This document shows, piece after piece, positions 34,388-42,188 of a DNA stretch of 64,000 nucleotides (its first letter is position 1; each line of letters starts with the position of its first letter). The stretch is taken from the NCBI GenBank assembly GCA_963754285.1, contig CAVWFN010000006.1, positions 310,001-374,000 of the forward strand. The letters run 5' to 3'. Under the pieces are notes generated by a model. The model did no database searches and was not told where the DNA came from. It saw only the letters and a program-made list of their open reading frames with translations. Source of the DNA: RYN-133 sp963754285 (GTDB lineage Bacteria; Actinomycetota; Actinomycetes; Mycobacteriales; Jatrophihabitantaceae). A program made the position numbers and the translations under genes.

Positions 34388-34668
34388 CGTGCGAGCAGTT
34401 GCAGCCCGACCAGCACCTTTTCGGTGTTGGACAGGTCGCCGATGATCTTCGTGATGGGCTCTGGCAGGCGACGCACCAGGGTCGGGACCGCAAGGATGTT
34501 GTCGCCCTTGGCGAACTCCGGCTGTTCGCGCAGGTCGATGACCTCGATCTCGTAGCGGCCGGCGAGGTGCTCCTCGCAGATCGCCTTCAGGTTGCCGAAC
34601 GCGGCCAGCGAACGGGGCGTCTGCCCGGCGACGTAGAGCCGCAGCAGCCAGCGATCCGGGTCGCTCAT
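34384..34668 (-). CDS. kaiB: KaiB-family clock protein, first copy
   Basis: 94 residues, close to the minimal KaiB length. Conserved core: LLRLYVAGQTPRSLAAFGNL, EIEVIDLREQPEFAKGDNIL, AVPTLVRRLPEPITKIIGDL and SNTEKVLVGLQLL, matching cyanobacterial KaiB through most strands. The acidic C-terminal tail of cyanobacterial KaiB is absent. The ATG overlaps the kaiC stop by 4 bases, as does its own stop with the second kaiB. The expected partner is the adjacent KaiC. Confidence 0.93.
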   Translation of the reverse strand: MSDPDRWLLRLYVAGQTPRSLAAFGNLKAICEEHLAGRYEIEVIDLREQPEFAKGDNILAVPTLVRRLPEPITKIIGDLSNTEKVLVGLQLLAR

Positions 34669-36362
34669 CGGTCACCACCGTTGGAGTCGGCGTGGCGCGA
34701 GACCTTGATCGCCTGAGTGTCGGCGTCTCGGCGCTGCTGCGCCCGTGTCTCGGCGCGCATCTCAAGTTCGAGGGCCTCCGTGTCCGACTCGAGTTGGAGT
34801 TGCAGCGCGCTGATCTGCGCTTCGATGGAACTGCGTTGCCGCTCGAGGCGCCGGCGACTCGCCTCGATGCTCTCGCTGCGACGCAGGTCCTCCTCGGCCT
34901 GCCGGGCTTCGGCCACCTGGCGCGCGGTACCCATGACGACCGATCCCGTGCCGGAGTAGACATCGACGATCGAGACGCCCTCGGAGGAGATCGCGAACTC
35001 GCGCACCTGGTTGGAGTGGTTGGTGCCACGTGCCTTGATCACTCGGATGCTTCGGTTGCGCTCACCGTTGTGTTCGATCGCAGCCAGGCTGATCCAGGCG
35101 TCGATGATGCTCGAGACGCCGACTTCAGAGACGTCGTCCTCACGAATCGTCAGTGTTGTGCACACCGCAGTGATGGAACGGGCTTTGAGCAGGTCGATGA
35201 GCCGAAGCAACATCGACTGCCGGTTGCTCGCGAGATCGGAGAACGCACTGATCGGGTCGACCACAACCAGCTGCGGATCGAAGTCGTCGATCTGGTGCAG
35301 GATCGTGGCCAGGTGGGCCTCCAGGCCGTGCGCGGACGGGCGGGTCGACTGGATGCGGAGCAGCCCCGAGTCGACGTACGGCTGGAGATCGATGCCGACC
35401 GAGCGCAGGTTCCGGGTCAGCTGCGCGGGCGATTCCTCGAACGCGAACAACAGGCCGCGCTGGCCGCTCGCGCAGCCTGCGGCGAGGAACGAAGCACCGA
35501 GCGTGGTCTTGCCCGAGCCGGGCGTGCCCGAGATCAGGACGCTTCCGCCGCGGAAGTACCCGTCGCCGCCCATCATCGTGTCCAGCCGGGGCACGCCTGT
35601 GGACACCCGCTCGACGGACGCGTCGTGCTCGAGCCGCATCGATCCGATCGGCATCACCCGGAAACCGTTGCCGTCGATCATGAACGGCGTCTCGTCGGCA
35701 CTGTGGCTCGACCCGCGGTACTTCACGATCCGCAGTCGTCGCGTGGAGATCTCGTTCTCAACCCGATGGTCGAGCAGGATCACGCAGTCGGACACGTACT
35801 CCTCGAGCCCGTGGCGGGTCAGGGTGCCGTCGCCGCGCTCGGCCGTGATCACGGCCGTGACCTCGCGCTCCTTCAACCAGGTGAACAGGCGGCGCAGTTC
35901 GGACCGCAGGTTGGCCTGGTCCTTCAGCGACGAGAAGAGCACTTCCAGCGAATCGATGACGACCCGCTTCGCGCCGACCGCGTCGATGGCCGCGCCGAGA
36001 CGGATGAACAGGCCGTCGAGCCCGTACGAGCCGGTCTCCTCGATCTGCGCCGGCTCGACCTGGACGAAATCGATCGCGAGGCGCTGATCGCGCTGCATGG
36101 CGTCGAGGTCCCAGTTCAGGCTCGCCACGTTGGCGCTCAGCTCATTGGCGGTCTCCTCGAACGCGATGAACACGCCCGGCTCGTCGTGGTCGAGCGCCCC
36201 TCGAACCAGGAACTGCATGCTCATCAGCGTCTTGCCGCACCCCGCCGAGCCGCACACCAGGGTGGGACGACCGGCGGGAAGACCGCCCTCGGTCATCTCG
36301 TCCAGGCCCGGGATGCCGGTCAGGGTCTTCGGTATTGCCGTGAGCACGGCATCAGACACCAT
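34665..36362 (-). CDS. kaiC: KaiC-family double-ATPase clock protein
   Basis: 565 residues: two RecA/KaiC domains plus a coiled-coil tail. CI has Walker A GSAGCGKT (38-45) and catalytic Glu pair FEE (69-70); CII has Walker A GTPGSGKTT (279-287) and FEE (309-310). The segment VSEVGVSSIID places Ser417-Ser418 at the autophosphorylated Ser-Thr pair of cyanobacterial KaiC (S431/T432) and Ser412 at T426, so all three positions can still be phosphorylated. Residues about 490-555 are a charged coiled coil unlike the cyanobacterial tail. No kaiA is nearby, as expected outside cyanobacteria. It heads a four-gene overlapping operon, 87 bases after pstB. Confidence 0.93.
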   Translation of the reverse strand: MVSDAVLTAIPKTLTGIPGLDEMTEGGLPAGRPTLVCGSAGCGKTLMSMQFLVRGALDHDEPGVFIAFEETANELSANVASLNWDLDAMQRDQRLAIDFVQVEPAQIEETGSYGLDGLFIRLGAAIDAVGAKRVVIDSLEVLFSSLKDQANLRSELRRLFTWLKEREVTAVITAERGDGTLTRHGLEEYVSDCVILLDHRVENEISTRRLRIVKYRGSSHSADETPFMIDGNGFRVMPIGSMRLEHDASVERVSTGVPRLDTMMGGDGYFRGGSVLISGTPGSGKTTLGASFLAAGCASGQRGLLFAFEESPAQLTRNLRSVGIDLQPYVDSGLLRIQSTRPSAHGLEAHLATILHQIDDFDPQLVVVDPISAFSDLASNRQSMLLRLIDLLKARSITAVCTTLTIREDDVSEVGVSSIIDAWISLAAIEHNGERNRSIRVIKARGTNHSNQVREFAISSEGVSIVDVYSGTGSVVMGTARQVAEARQAEEDLRRSESIEASRRRLERQRSSIEAQISALQLQLESDTEALELEMRAETRAQQRRDADTQAIKVSRHADSNGGDR

Positions 36363-36449
36363 CGCCCTGCTTTCCCCTTCTCCGGGCTTGCCCTCCAGTG
36401 GGGTGAGATCGTACCGGGACCGTCGTCGAAAGGCGCTGGTGTGGGCGTG

Positions 36450-37337
36450 TCAGCCGAAGCGGCCGTTCACATAGTCGGCCGTGCGCGGGTCTTCCGGTGC
36501 CTCGAACACCTGACGCGTCTCGCCCTCCTCGACGATGTGGCCGGGCGTATCTGCTGTCGCGAGGAAGAACGCGCAGCGGTCCGAGATACGCGCGGCCTGC
36601 TGCATGTTGTGCGTGACGATCACGATCGTGACCTGACCGCGCAGTTCGGTGATCGTGTCCTCGACACGGCGGGTCGAGGTGGGGTCGAGCGCCGAGCAGG
36701 GCTCGTCCATCAGCAGGACGTCCGGCGAGACCGCGAGCGACCGCGCGATGCACAACCGCTGCTGCTGGCCGCCGGACAGCGCGCCGCCGGGTTGGCGCAG
36801 CCGGTCGCGTACCTCGACCCAGAGACCGGCGCGGGTCAGGCTGGTCTCGACGACCTCGTCCTTGTTCAGGCCTTTGATGCCCGCGAGTTTCAGTCCGCTG
36901 GCCACGTTGTCGTAGATCGACATCGTCGGGAACGGGTTCGGCTTCTGGAACACCATGCCGATGCGGCGACGCACGTCGGCGGGCAGGCGCTTCGACTCGT
37001 AGATGTCCGTCCCGCCGAGCAACACCTCCCCGGCCAGCGCTGCGCTCCGCGTCATCTCGTGCATGCGGTTGAGGATCCGCAGGAACGTGGACTTGCCACA
37101 GCCGGATGGACCGATCAGCGCGGTCACGCCGCCGGGACGCATGTCGAGTGACACGCGCTCGAGCACCTTGTGCGACCCGAACCACGCCGAGATCGCGCGG
37201 GCTTCGAGACCGGCGAGCGGCCTGCGTCGAACCGGTGCTGACGTTGTCTCCGGCGGCGTGTCAGCCGTCACCGGCGCAAACACCTGTGTCGCACCATCGG
37301 CATGGCCGGCACCGTTCATCACGAGTCGATCGGTCAT
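36450..37337 (-). CDS. pstB: Phosphate ABC transporter ATP-binding protein
   Basis: 295 residues. Walker A LIGPSGCGKSTFLRILNRMH, Q-loop MVFQKPNPFPTMSIYDNV, signature ALSGGQQQRLCIARSLAVSP and Walker B DVLLMDEPCSALDP are those of PstB, the ATPase of high-affinity phosphate uptake. It has an N-terminal extension of about 40 residues compared with usual PstB, so an internal start may be used. It is the last gene of the pst operon, 21 bases after the pseudo-sortase gene. Confidence 0.93.
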   Translation of the reverse strand: MTDRLVMNGAGHADGATQVFAPVTADTPPETTSAPVRRRPLAGLEARAISAWFGSHKVLERVSLDMRPGGVTALIGPSGCGKSTFLRILNRMHEMTRSAALAGEVLLGGTDIYESKRLPADVRRRIGMVFQKPNPFPTMSIYDNVASGLKLAGIKGLNKDEVVETSLTRAGLWVEVRDRLRQPGGALSGGQQQRLCIARSLAVSPDVLLMDEPCSALDPTSTRRVEDTITELRGQVTIVIVTHNMQQAARISDRCAFFLATADTPGHIVEEGETRQVFEAPEDPRTADYVNGRFG

Positions 37338-37358
37338 CGAGGCTGCTCTCTCACTGGC

Positions 37359-38225
37359 TCAGTACAGGTTGGGTAGGGCGCAGGCTGCGTTCTCATACAG
37401 GTTCCAGACGACAGCGAGTACGAGCGGCGCGGCACACACATAGGTCGCCACGGGCGACCACCGCACTGCCGCGATAGGGATGACGATGGCGATCGCGAGC
37501 AACGCCTGCGACCACAGCAACGCGGCCAGCGCGCTCGCACCGGCGCCCCCGGCCATGCTGTCCTCGTCGGCCGGAATGGCGGGCCGGGCGGGGCCGGCGG
37601 GTTGCGGTGCAGTGAGCAGATCCGCACTTACGCTCACGCTTTCGTGCGGCCAGCCCGTCGAATCCGCGGTGGCGAGCACCAGCCGGTTCGTCGAGTTCGC
37701 AGGCGCAGGGTGTGTTGCGTCGCCGAAGGACGAGACGCGGTAGCGAGACACCCCTTGTCCGGTCGTCGCAGTGATCACGTCGCCGACCTGCAGTTGCAGC
37801 AGGTGCTCGAACGGGCCGCCGAAACTGACCCGCCGTCCGTAGATGACGCTGACGCCGGTCTGGCCGGGTAGCACGGTGTCGCGGCGATGGCCGGGGCCCT
37901 GCGTCAGGTTTTGGGCCGACGTGCCCTCGACGACGATCGCGTCATTGAGCCCGAGCCGCGGGATCGAGAGGGCCGCGACGGGCGTTCCGGGCGTGACCGG
38001 CCCGACGGGTGCAACCGCTTGCCCGAGCGCGTGCTCGAAGGTCTTGCGCAGATTGGTCTGCGCACGCTCCTCGGACAGGCTCGACAATCCGTATACGTAA
38101 CCGAGGAAACCGAGCAGCAGGCCGATCAGCAACACCACCGCGAGCCGGACGCCACGCCGGGTTCGGGTGCCGGGCGCCGGCTCGGTTGCGGGCTGGGTCG
38201 GACGTGCGAGCGTCGCGCTACTCAC
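37359..38225 (-). CDS. Sortase-fold membrane protein lacking catalytic residues
   Basis: 288 residues. N-terminal membrane helix (VRLAVVLLIGLLLGFLGYVY), a sortase beta-barrel (about 75-195) and two C-terminal helices. Sortase landmarks are clear: LSIPRLGLNDAIVVEG, GPGHRRDTVLPGQTG, GGPFEHLLQLQVGDVI. But the catalytic His position of VIAGHR reads VIYGRR, the LTTC Cys position reads LATAD, and the following Arg is missing. It should not act as a transpeptidase. It sits between a membrane-anchored PstS and PstB, overlapping the former by 8 bases, so a scaffold or ligand-binding role in phosphate uptake is likely. Function is otherwise unknown. Confidence 0.8.
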   Translation of the reverse strand: MSSATLARPTQPATEPAPGTRTRRGVRLAVVLLIGLLLGFLGYVYGLSSLSEERAQTNLRKTFEHALGQAVAPVGPVTPGTPVAALSIPRLGLNDAIVVEGTSAQNLTQGPGHRRDTVLPGQTGVSVIYGRRVSFGGPFEHLLQLQVGDVITATTGQGVSRYRVSSFGDATHPAPANSTNRLVLATADSTGWPHESVSVSADLLTAPQPAGPARPAIPADEDSMAGGAGASALAALLWSQALLAIAIVIPIAAVRWSPVATYVCAAPLVLAVVWNLYENAACALPNLY

Positions 38226-39900
38226 TCGACCCCCGCCGTCGTCGCAACCAGGTCAACACGATGCCGGGCAGCGCAACGGCGGCAACGATGTCGAGCGCGG
38301 TCAGCGTCGGGAGCAGCCAGTTCTTCGAACTGGACGGAGTCTGCAGTGCCACGGGTACGGCCGCCGGCAGGGCACCGTCGGTGCTGCCCTGCCCGCCCTG
38401 TTGCAGACCGGTCTCCGGATCGGTCGACACCGACGCACTTGGTGACGGCAACGTGCCGAGTGGTGCGGTCGACACTTGCTTGCCGGGTGTCTTCTTGCCG
38501 GTCGGCGCCGTCGATGCACTTTGCGTCGTCCCGCCGGTCGGGTTACTACCTGCCGGCTGCGACGAGCTGGTCGCCGGGGGCGCGGCCGTCCCGCAGGTCA
38601 AGGGCTGGCCGACCTTGTCGCACGGATTCGGTTGCGGGGCATCGTCGACGAGGTAGTTATGGCCGTTCGAGTACGTCGGGTTGTTACACCCCTTGAGTTG
38701 CGTGGTGTCAGGTGTCTTGACGTGGCCCGGGATGTTGTCGACCTGCTCGAACCCGCCGACCACGAGGTTCTTCGGCAACGGCGAATAGCCGAGGGCGCCG
38801 GCCTTCTGCTGCGCGCCGCACAACACGTAGTTCAACCACGTCGACAGCGTCGCACCCTTGGCCGTGTCGAAGCGTGGCGGTGGACCGGCGTTGTTGCCGT
38901 TTATCTCACGATGGTTGCGCGGAACGATCAGGTAGCTGTAGCTAGAGAGCGGATACGTGCGCGGGTCGGGATTCGTGTAGACGCCATCCAGGTCCTGCAT
39001 GAGGTAGGTCGGGCTGGCCTGATTCTCGTCGATCACGGCCTTCGTCAAGGCGATCGCGACGTTGGACGGTGTGGGCAGCGAGTAATACCCGGCCGCGTTG
39101 AGCACCTTCACGACCGGGATGTTGTTGTCGAGGGCGTAGGCGTATTCGTCGTAGCCGATCGAGCCCTCACCGAAGCTGGGCGACGAGATGTAGCTGGCCA
39201 CCTGGTCGGATCCGTTGCGTTGCACCGAACCGTTGAAGCCGGGATAGAACTCGGTCGGTCCGCATCCCGCCCCGCCACCCTGCGCCTGGCAGAACGGCGT
39301 CCACAGCGACGGATACTCCTTCCACATCCACCGCGTGAACATGTAACTCGCACCCGAACCGTCCGACCTGGTGATCACGGTGATGTGCTGGCTCGGCAGC
39401 GCCTCGCCGTAGTCCTTCGTGATCGCCGGGTCGCTCCAGTCGGTGATCTTCCCGGTGAAGATCTTCGCCAGCGTCTCACCGGACAACCGCAGGTTCGTGA
39501 TGCGCTTGCCGCCGACGACGAGGTTGTAGAGGAACGACGTCCCGCCCGCGACGATCGGTACGTACGAGTACGCGTACGACGAGTGCTCGGTGCCGGCGCC
39601 GAACGGGTCGGGCGAGGTCAGGAAGGCAATGTCGGACGCGGCGAAGTCGGCCTGATTCACGATGTAGTGCTGGCGGCCGGCGGCCGATCCGTCACCGCTG
39701 AAGTTGATCGTGATGCCCTGCGGGTTGACGTCGCGGCTCCACTGGTCGATCGCGGGCTGGGCCCACGACGACCCATCGCCGGACAGCGGCACGTAGCTCG
39801 TCGCCTGTGCCGCCGGCGCTCCGACAGAGCAACCAAGGACTGCCAGGACGAAGGTGCACGCCAGCGCCAGCCAACGGCGGCGCGACGGGGCGGTGGTCAT
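38218..39900 (-). CDS. pstS: PstS-type phosphate-binding protein with membrane anchor
   Basis: 560 residues. Signal peptide, then a PstS domain (about 35-390): SGDGSSWAQPAIDQWSRDVN, INFSGDGSAAGRQHYIVNQA, FAASDIAF, GKITDWSDPAI and ITRSDGSGASYMFTRWMW, the phosphate-loop region. A Ser/Thr/Pro/Gly-rich stalk (about 440-520) leads to a C-terminal membrane helix (LLPTLTALDIVAAVALPGIV) and RRRRGSSE tail. Typical PstS is a lipoprotein; here anchoring is by a C-terminal helix, and no lipobox is evident at the mature start. It overlaps pstA by 4 bases and the pseudo-sortase by 8. Confidence 0.88.
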   Translation of the reverse strand: MTTAPSRRRWLALACTFVLAVLGCSVGAPAAQATSYVPLSGDGSSWAQPAIDQWSRDVNPQGITINFSGDGSAAGRQHYIVNQADFAASDIAFLTSPDPFGAGTEHSSYAYSYVPIVAGGTSFLYNLVVGGKRITNLRLSGETLAKIFTGKITDWSDPAITKDYGEALPSQHITVITRSDGSGASYMFTRWMWKEYPSLWTPFCQAQGGGAGCGPTEFYPGFNGSVQRNGSDQVASYISSPSFGEGSIGYDEYAYALDNNIPVVKVLNAAGYYSLPTPSNVAIALTKAVIDENQASPTYLMQDLDGVYTNPDPRTYPLSSYSYLIVPRNHREINGNNAGPPPRFDTAKGATLSTWLNYVLCGAQQKAGALGYSPLPKNLVVGGFEQVDNIPGHVKTPDTTQLKGCNNPTYSNGHNYLVDDAPQPNPCDKVGQPLTCGTAAPPATSSSQPAGSNPTGGTTQSASTAPTGKKTPGKQVSTAPLGTLPSPSASVSTDPETGLQQGGQGSTDGALPAAVPVALQTPSSSKNWLLPTLTALDIVAAVALPGIVLTWLRRRRGSSE

Positions 39901-41168
39901 GAGGCCTCACTCATCTGGGGTTGCGGTCGTGCTGCGACGCGCGACGCAGACTTCGCGCGAGCGGTGTCTCGTTGCATGCGTCGACGCTGGCGTCGCGTCA
40001 GCTCGCCCGGCGACTTGCCGCCGATGAATCGAGCGATCGCGAACAGCGCGAGCACCATGAGCATCAGGGCGAGCCCGGCACCGAACGCGCGCGAAACCAT
40101 CGTCTGCTGCGGGAACCGCACGTAGCTGTAGATGTAGAGCGGCAGGCTCACCTGCGGTCCCGAGAACGGGTTGGTGTTCATGCCGCTCGTGAAGCCCGCA
40201 GTCAGCAGCACCGGCGAGGTCTCGCCGACGGCGCGCGCCATCGCCAGGATGACTGCAGTTGCCAGACCTGACCGCGCGGTCGGCAACACGACGGTGAACA
40301 CGGTGCGCGCCTGGCTCGCTCCCAGCGCGTATGACGCCTCGCGCAATCCGCCCGGGACCAGTCGAAGGATGACCTCGGAGCTGCGCGTGACGATCGGAAT
40401 CATCATCACCGTCAGCGCGAGCGCTGCGGCGAATCCGCTCTGGTCGATCCCGAGCGAGAGAATCACGAACGCGTAGATGAACAGGCCGGCGATGATCTCC
40501 GGCAGCGCGGTCATCGCTTCGACGATGGTGCGCACCGGGCGCGCCATCGCCCCACCGACCTCGACGAGGAACAGAGCAGCCAGTACGCCGAGTGGAACCG
40601 CGATCACTGTTGCGATCGCCATCTGCTCCAGCGATCCGACGAGCGCGTGCACCATGCCGCCGGACGTGAGCGGATCGAGAGGTCCGGCCAGCGACATCGT
40701 CTGGCTGAAGAAGTTGCTGTGCCGGATCGCGTCCCAGCCACGAAACACCACGTAGCCGATCTGGTCGAGCACGATCGCGAGGACGAGCACGCCCGCGCTC
40801 GCGACGACTACTCGGACGATCTTGTCGACGACGATTCGACGTGGCCACTGCGTTCCGCACACCCCGGCATAGATGACCAGGAATCCTGCATAACTGCACA
40901 CCCAGAAGCCCAGTGCGCCCGAGAGCGGAAGCACCCGCTCGTAGAGCACCCAGACGAGTCCGAGCGCGCCGAGAAGCGCGCCGCCGAGTGACCAGGCGTC
41001 GGCGGTCGAGAAGGCACGCACCTGGATCCGACCCGCGATGCCTGTGCGCCTCGGAGTCTCGGCGACCGGGCCGACGTCGGTGTCGGTGTCGGCTTCGTCG
41101 CCGTCGGCGGTGACACCGATGCGGGCGGTGTCGTCGGTTCGGACGCCGACAGTCTCAGTTCGCGACAT
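39897..41168 (-). CDS. pstA: Phosphate ABC transporter permease PstA
   Basis: 423 residues, about 130 longer than usual because of an N-terminal acidic segment and two extra membrane helices (WSLGGALLGALGLVWVLYER; ALGFWVCSYAGFLVIYAGVC). The permease core carries LGVLAALFLVEVGG, ALPEIIAGLFIYAFVILSLG and the EAA loop LRLVPGGLREASYALGASQA, with the PstA-type end MNTNPFSGPQVSLPLYIYSY. With PstC it forms the membrane channel for phosphate. It lies 3 bases after pstC and overlaps the anchored pstS. Confidence 0.93.
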   Translation of the reverse strand: MSRTETVGVRTDDTARIGVTADGDEADTDTDVGPVAETPRRTGIAGRIQVRAFSTADAWSLGGALLGALGLVWVLYERVLPLSGALGFWVCSYAGFLVIYAGVCGTQWPRRIVVDKIVRVVVASAGVLVLAIVLDQIGYVVFRGWDAIRHSNFFSQTMSLAGPLDPLTSGGMVHALVGSLEQMAIATVIAVPLGVLAALFLVEVGGAMARPVRTIVEAMTALPEIIAGLFIYAFVILSLGIDQSGFAAALALTVMMIPIVTRSSEVILRLVPGGLREASYALGASQARTVFTVVLPTARSGLATAVILAMARAVGETSPVLLTAGFTSGMNTNPFSGPQVSLPLYIYSYVRFPQQTMVSRAFGAGLALMLMVLALFAIARFIGGKSPGELTRRQRRRMQRDTARAKSASRVAARPQPQMSEAS

Positions 41169-41171
41169 CGG

Positions 41172-42188
41172 TCAGTCCGTCTGCGATCCGGAGCGCGAAC
41201 GGCTCACGACGATCGAGGCGAGCGCGTTCACCACGAGGGTGATCACGAACAGCACGAGGCCCGACGCCATCAGCGCGGCGAGCATGTCCGGGGTCGACTC
41301 CTGGTAGCGCAGCGCGATGGTCACCGCGATCGAGTTGCCGGAGTTCTCGAGGACGTGCCACGCCAGCGCATAGGTCGGCGACAGGATCAGTGCCAGCGCG
41401 ATCGTCTCGCCCATCGCCCGTCCGAAGCCGAGCATGATCGCGCCGATCATGCCGCCGCGTCCGTACGGAAGTACGACGGTGCGCACCACGCCCCATCGGC
41501 TGGCGCCGAGGGCGTATGCGGCTTCGCGTTCTCCGACGGGTGCACGTGAGAAGACCTCGCGGCTGATCGAGGCGATGATCGGGATGACCATGAGCGAGAC
41601 CACGACGCCGCCGAGGAATGTCGACGACGTGAACGAGCTCGGCGTGTGTCCGCCGCGCACGGCGAAGAACGGCAGCCACGACAGGTGCTCGGCCATCCAG
41701 CGGAACGTGCCGATGATGCGGGGTTGCAGGAAGAACACACCCCACAGGCCGTAAATGATGCTGGGCACCGCCGCCATGAGATCGATCAGTGCGATCAGCG
41801 GTTTGCGCAGTCGGTACGGCGCGTATTCGGACACGAAGATGGCGGTGGCGAGAGCAACCGGGACGGCGATCACGAGCGCGATCAGCGCAATGATGATGCC
41901 GTTCGGCAGCGTCGACGCGATGCCGAAGCGGTTGGCCGCCGGGATCCAGGTCTTCGTCGTGAAGAAGCTGAGCCCGGCCTTGCGGAAGGCGCTGGCCGAA
42001 CGCAGCACGAGGAACAGCGCGATCAGCCCGGTGATCAGCAGCACCGCGCCACCGGCCGAGCGCAATGCACCGCGGAACAGCCGGTCACCCGCGGAGCGGT
42101 TCACCGTGATGGCGCGGGGCACGTCCTCGTCGCTCGGCGGCTCGGGCACGGCCAGGAAACCGTCCAACGGCGAGGTCGTGCTGGTCAT
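41172..42188 (-). CDS. pstC: Phosphate ABC transporter permease PstC
   Basis: 338 residues, six membrane helices. PstC features are LLITGLIALFLVLRSASAFR, FGIASTLPNGIIIALIALVI, IALIDLMAAVPSIIYGLWGV and the EAA loop VGEREAAYALGASRWGVVRT. Partner of PstA in the phosphate importer. Its ATG overlaps the stop of the large upstream binding-protein-like gene by 4 bases. Confidence 0.93.
   Translation of the reverse strand: MTSTTSPLDGFLAVPEPPSDEDVPRAITVNRSAGDRLFRGALRSAGGAVLLITGLIALFLVLRSASAFRKAGLSFFTTKTWIPAANRFGIASTLPNGIIIALIALVIAVPVALATAIFVSEYAPYRLRKPLIALIDLMAAVPSIIYGLWGVFFLQPRIIGTFRWMAEHLSWLPFFAVRGGHTPSSFTSSTFLGGVVVSLMVIPIIASISREVFSRAPVGEREAAYALGASRWGVVRTVVLPYGRGGMIGAIMLGFGRAMGETIALALILSPTYALAWHVLENSGNSIAVTIALRYQESTPDMLAALMASGLVLFVITLVVNALASIVVSRSRSGSQTD

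Noticed and set aside
34692..37151. 819-codon plus-strand open frame
   Set aside because: Antisense shadow of kaiC and pstB.
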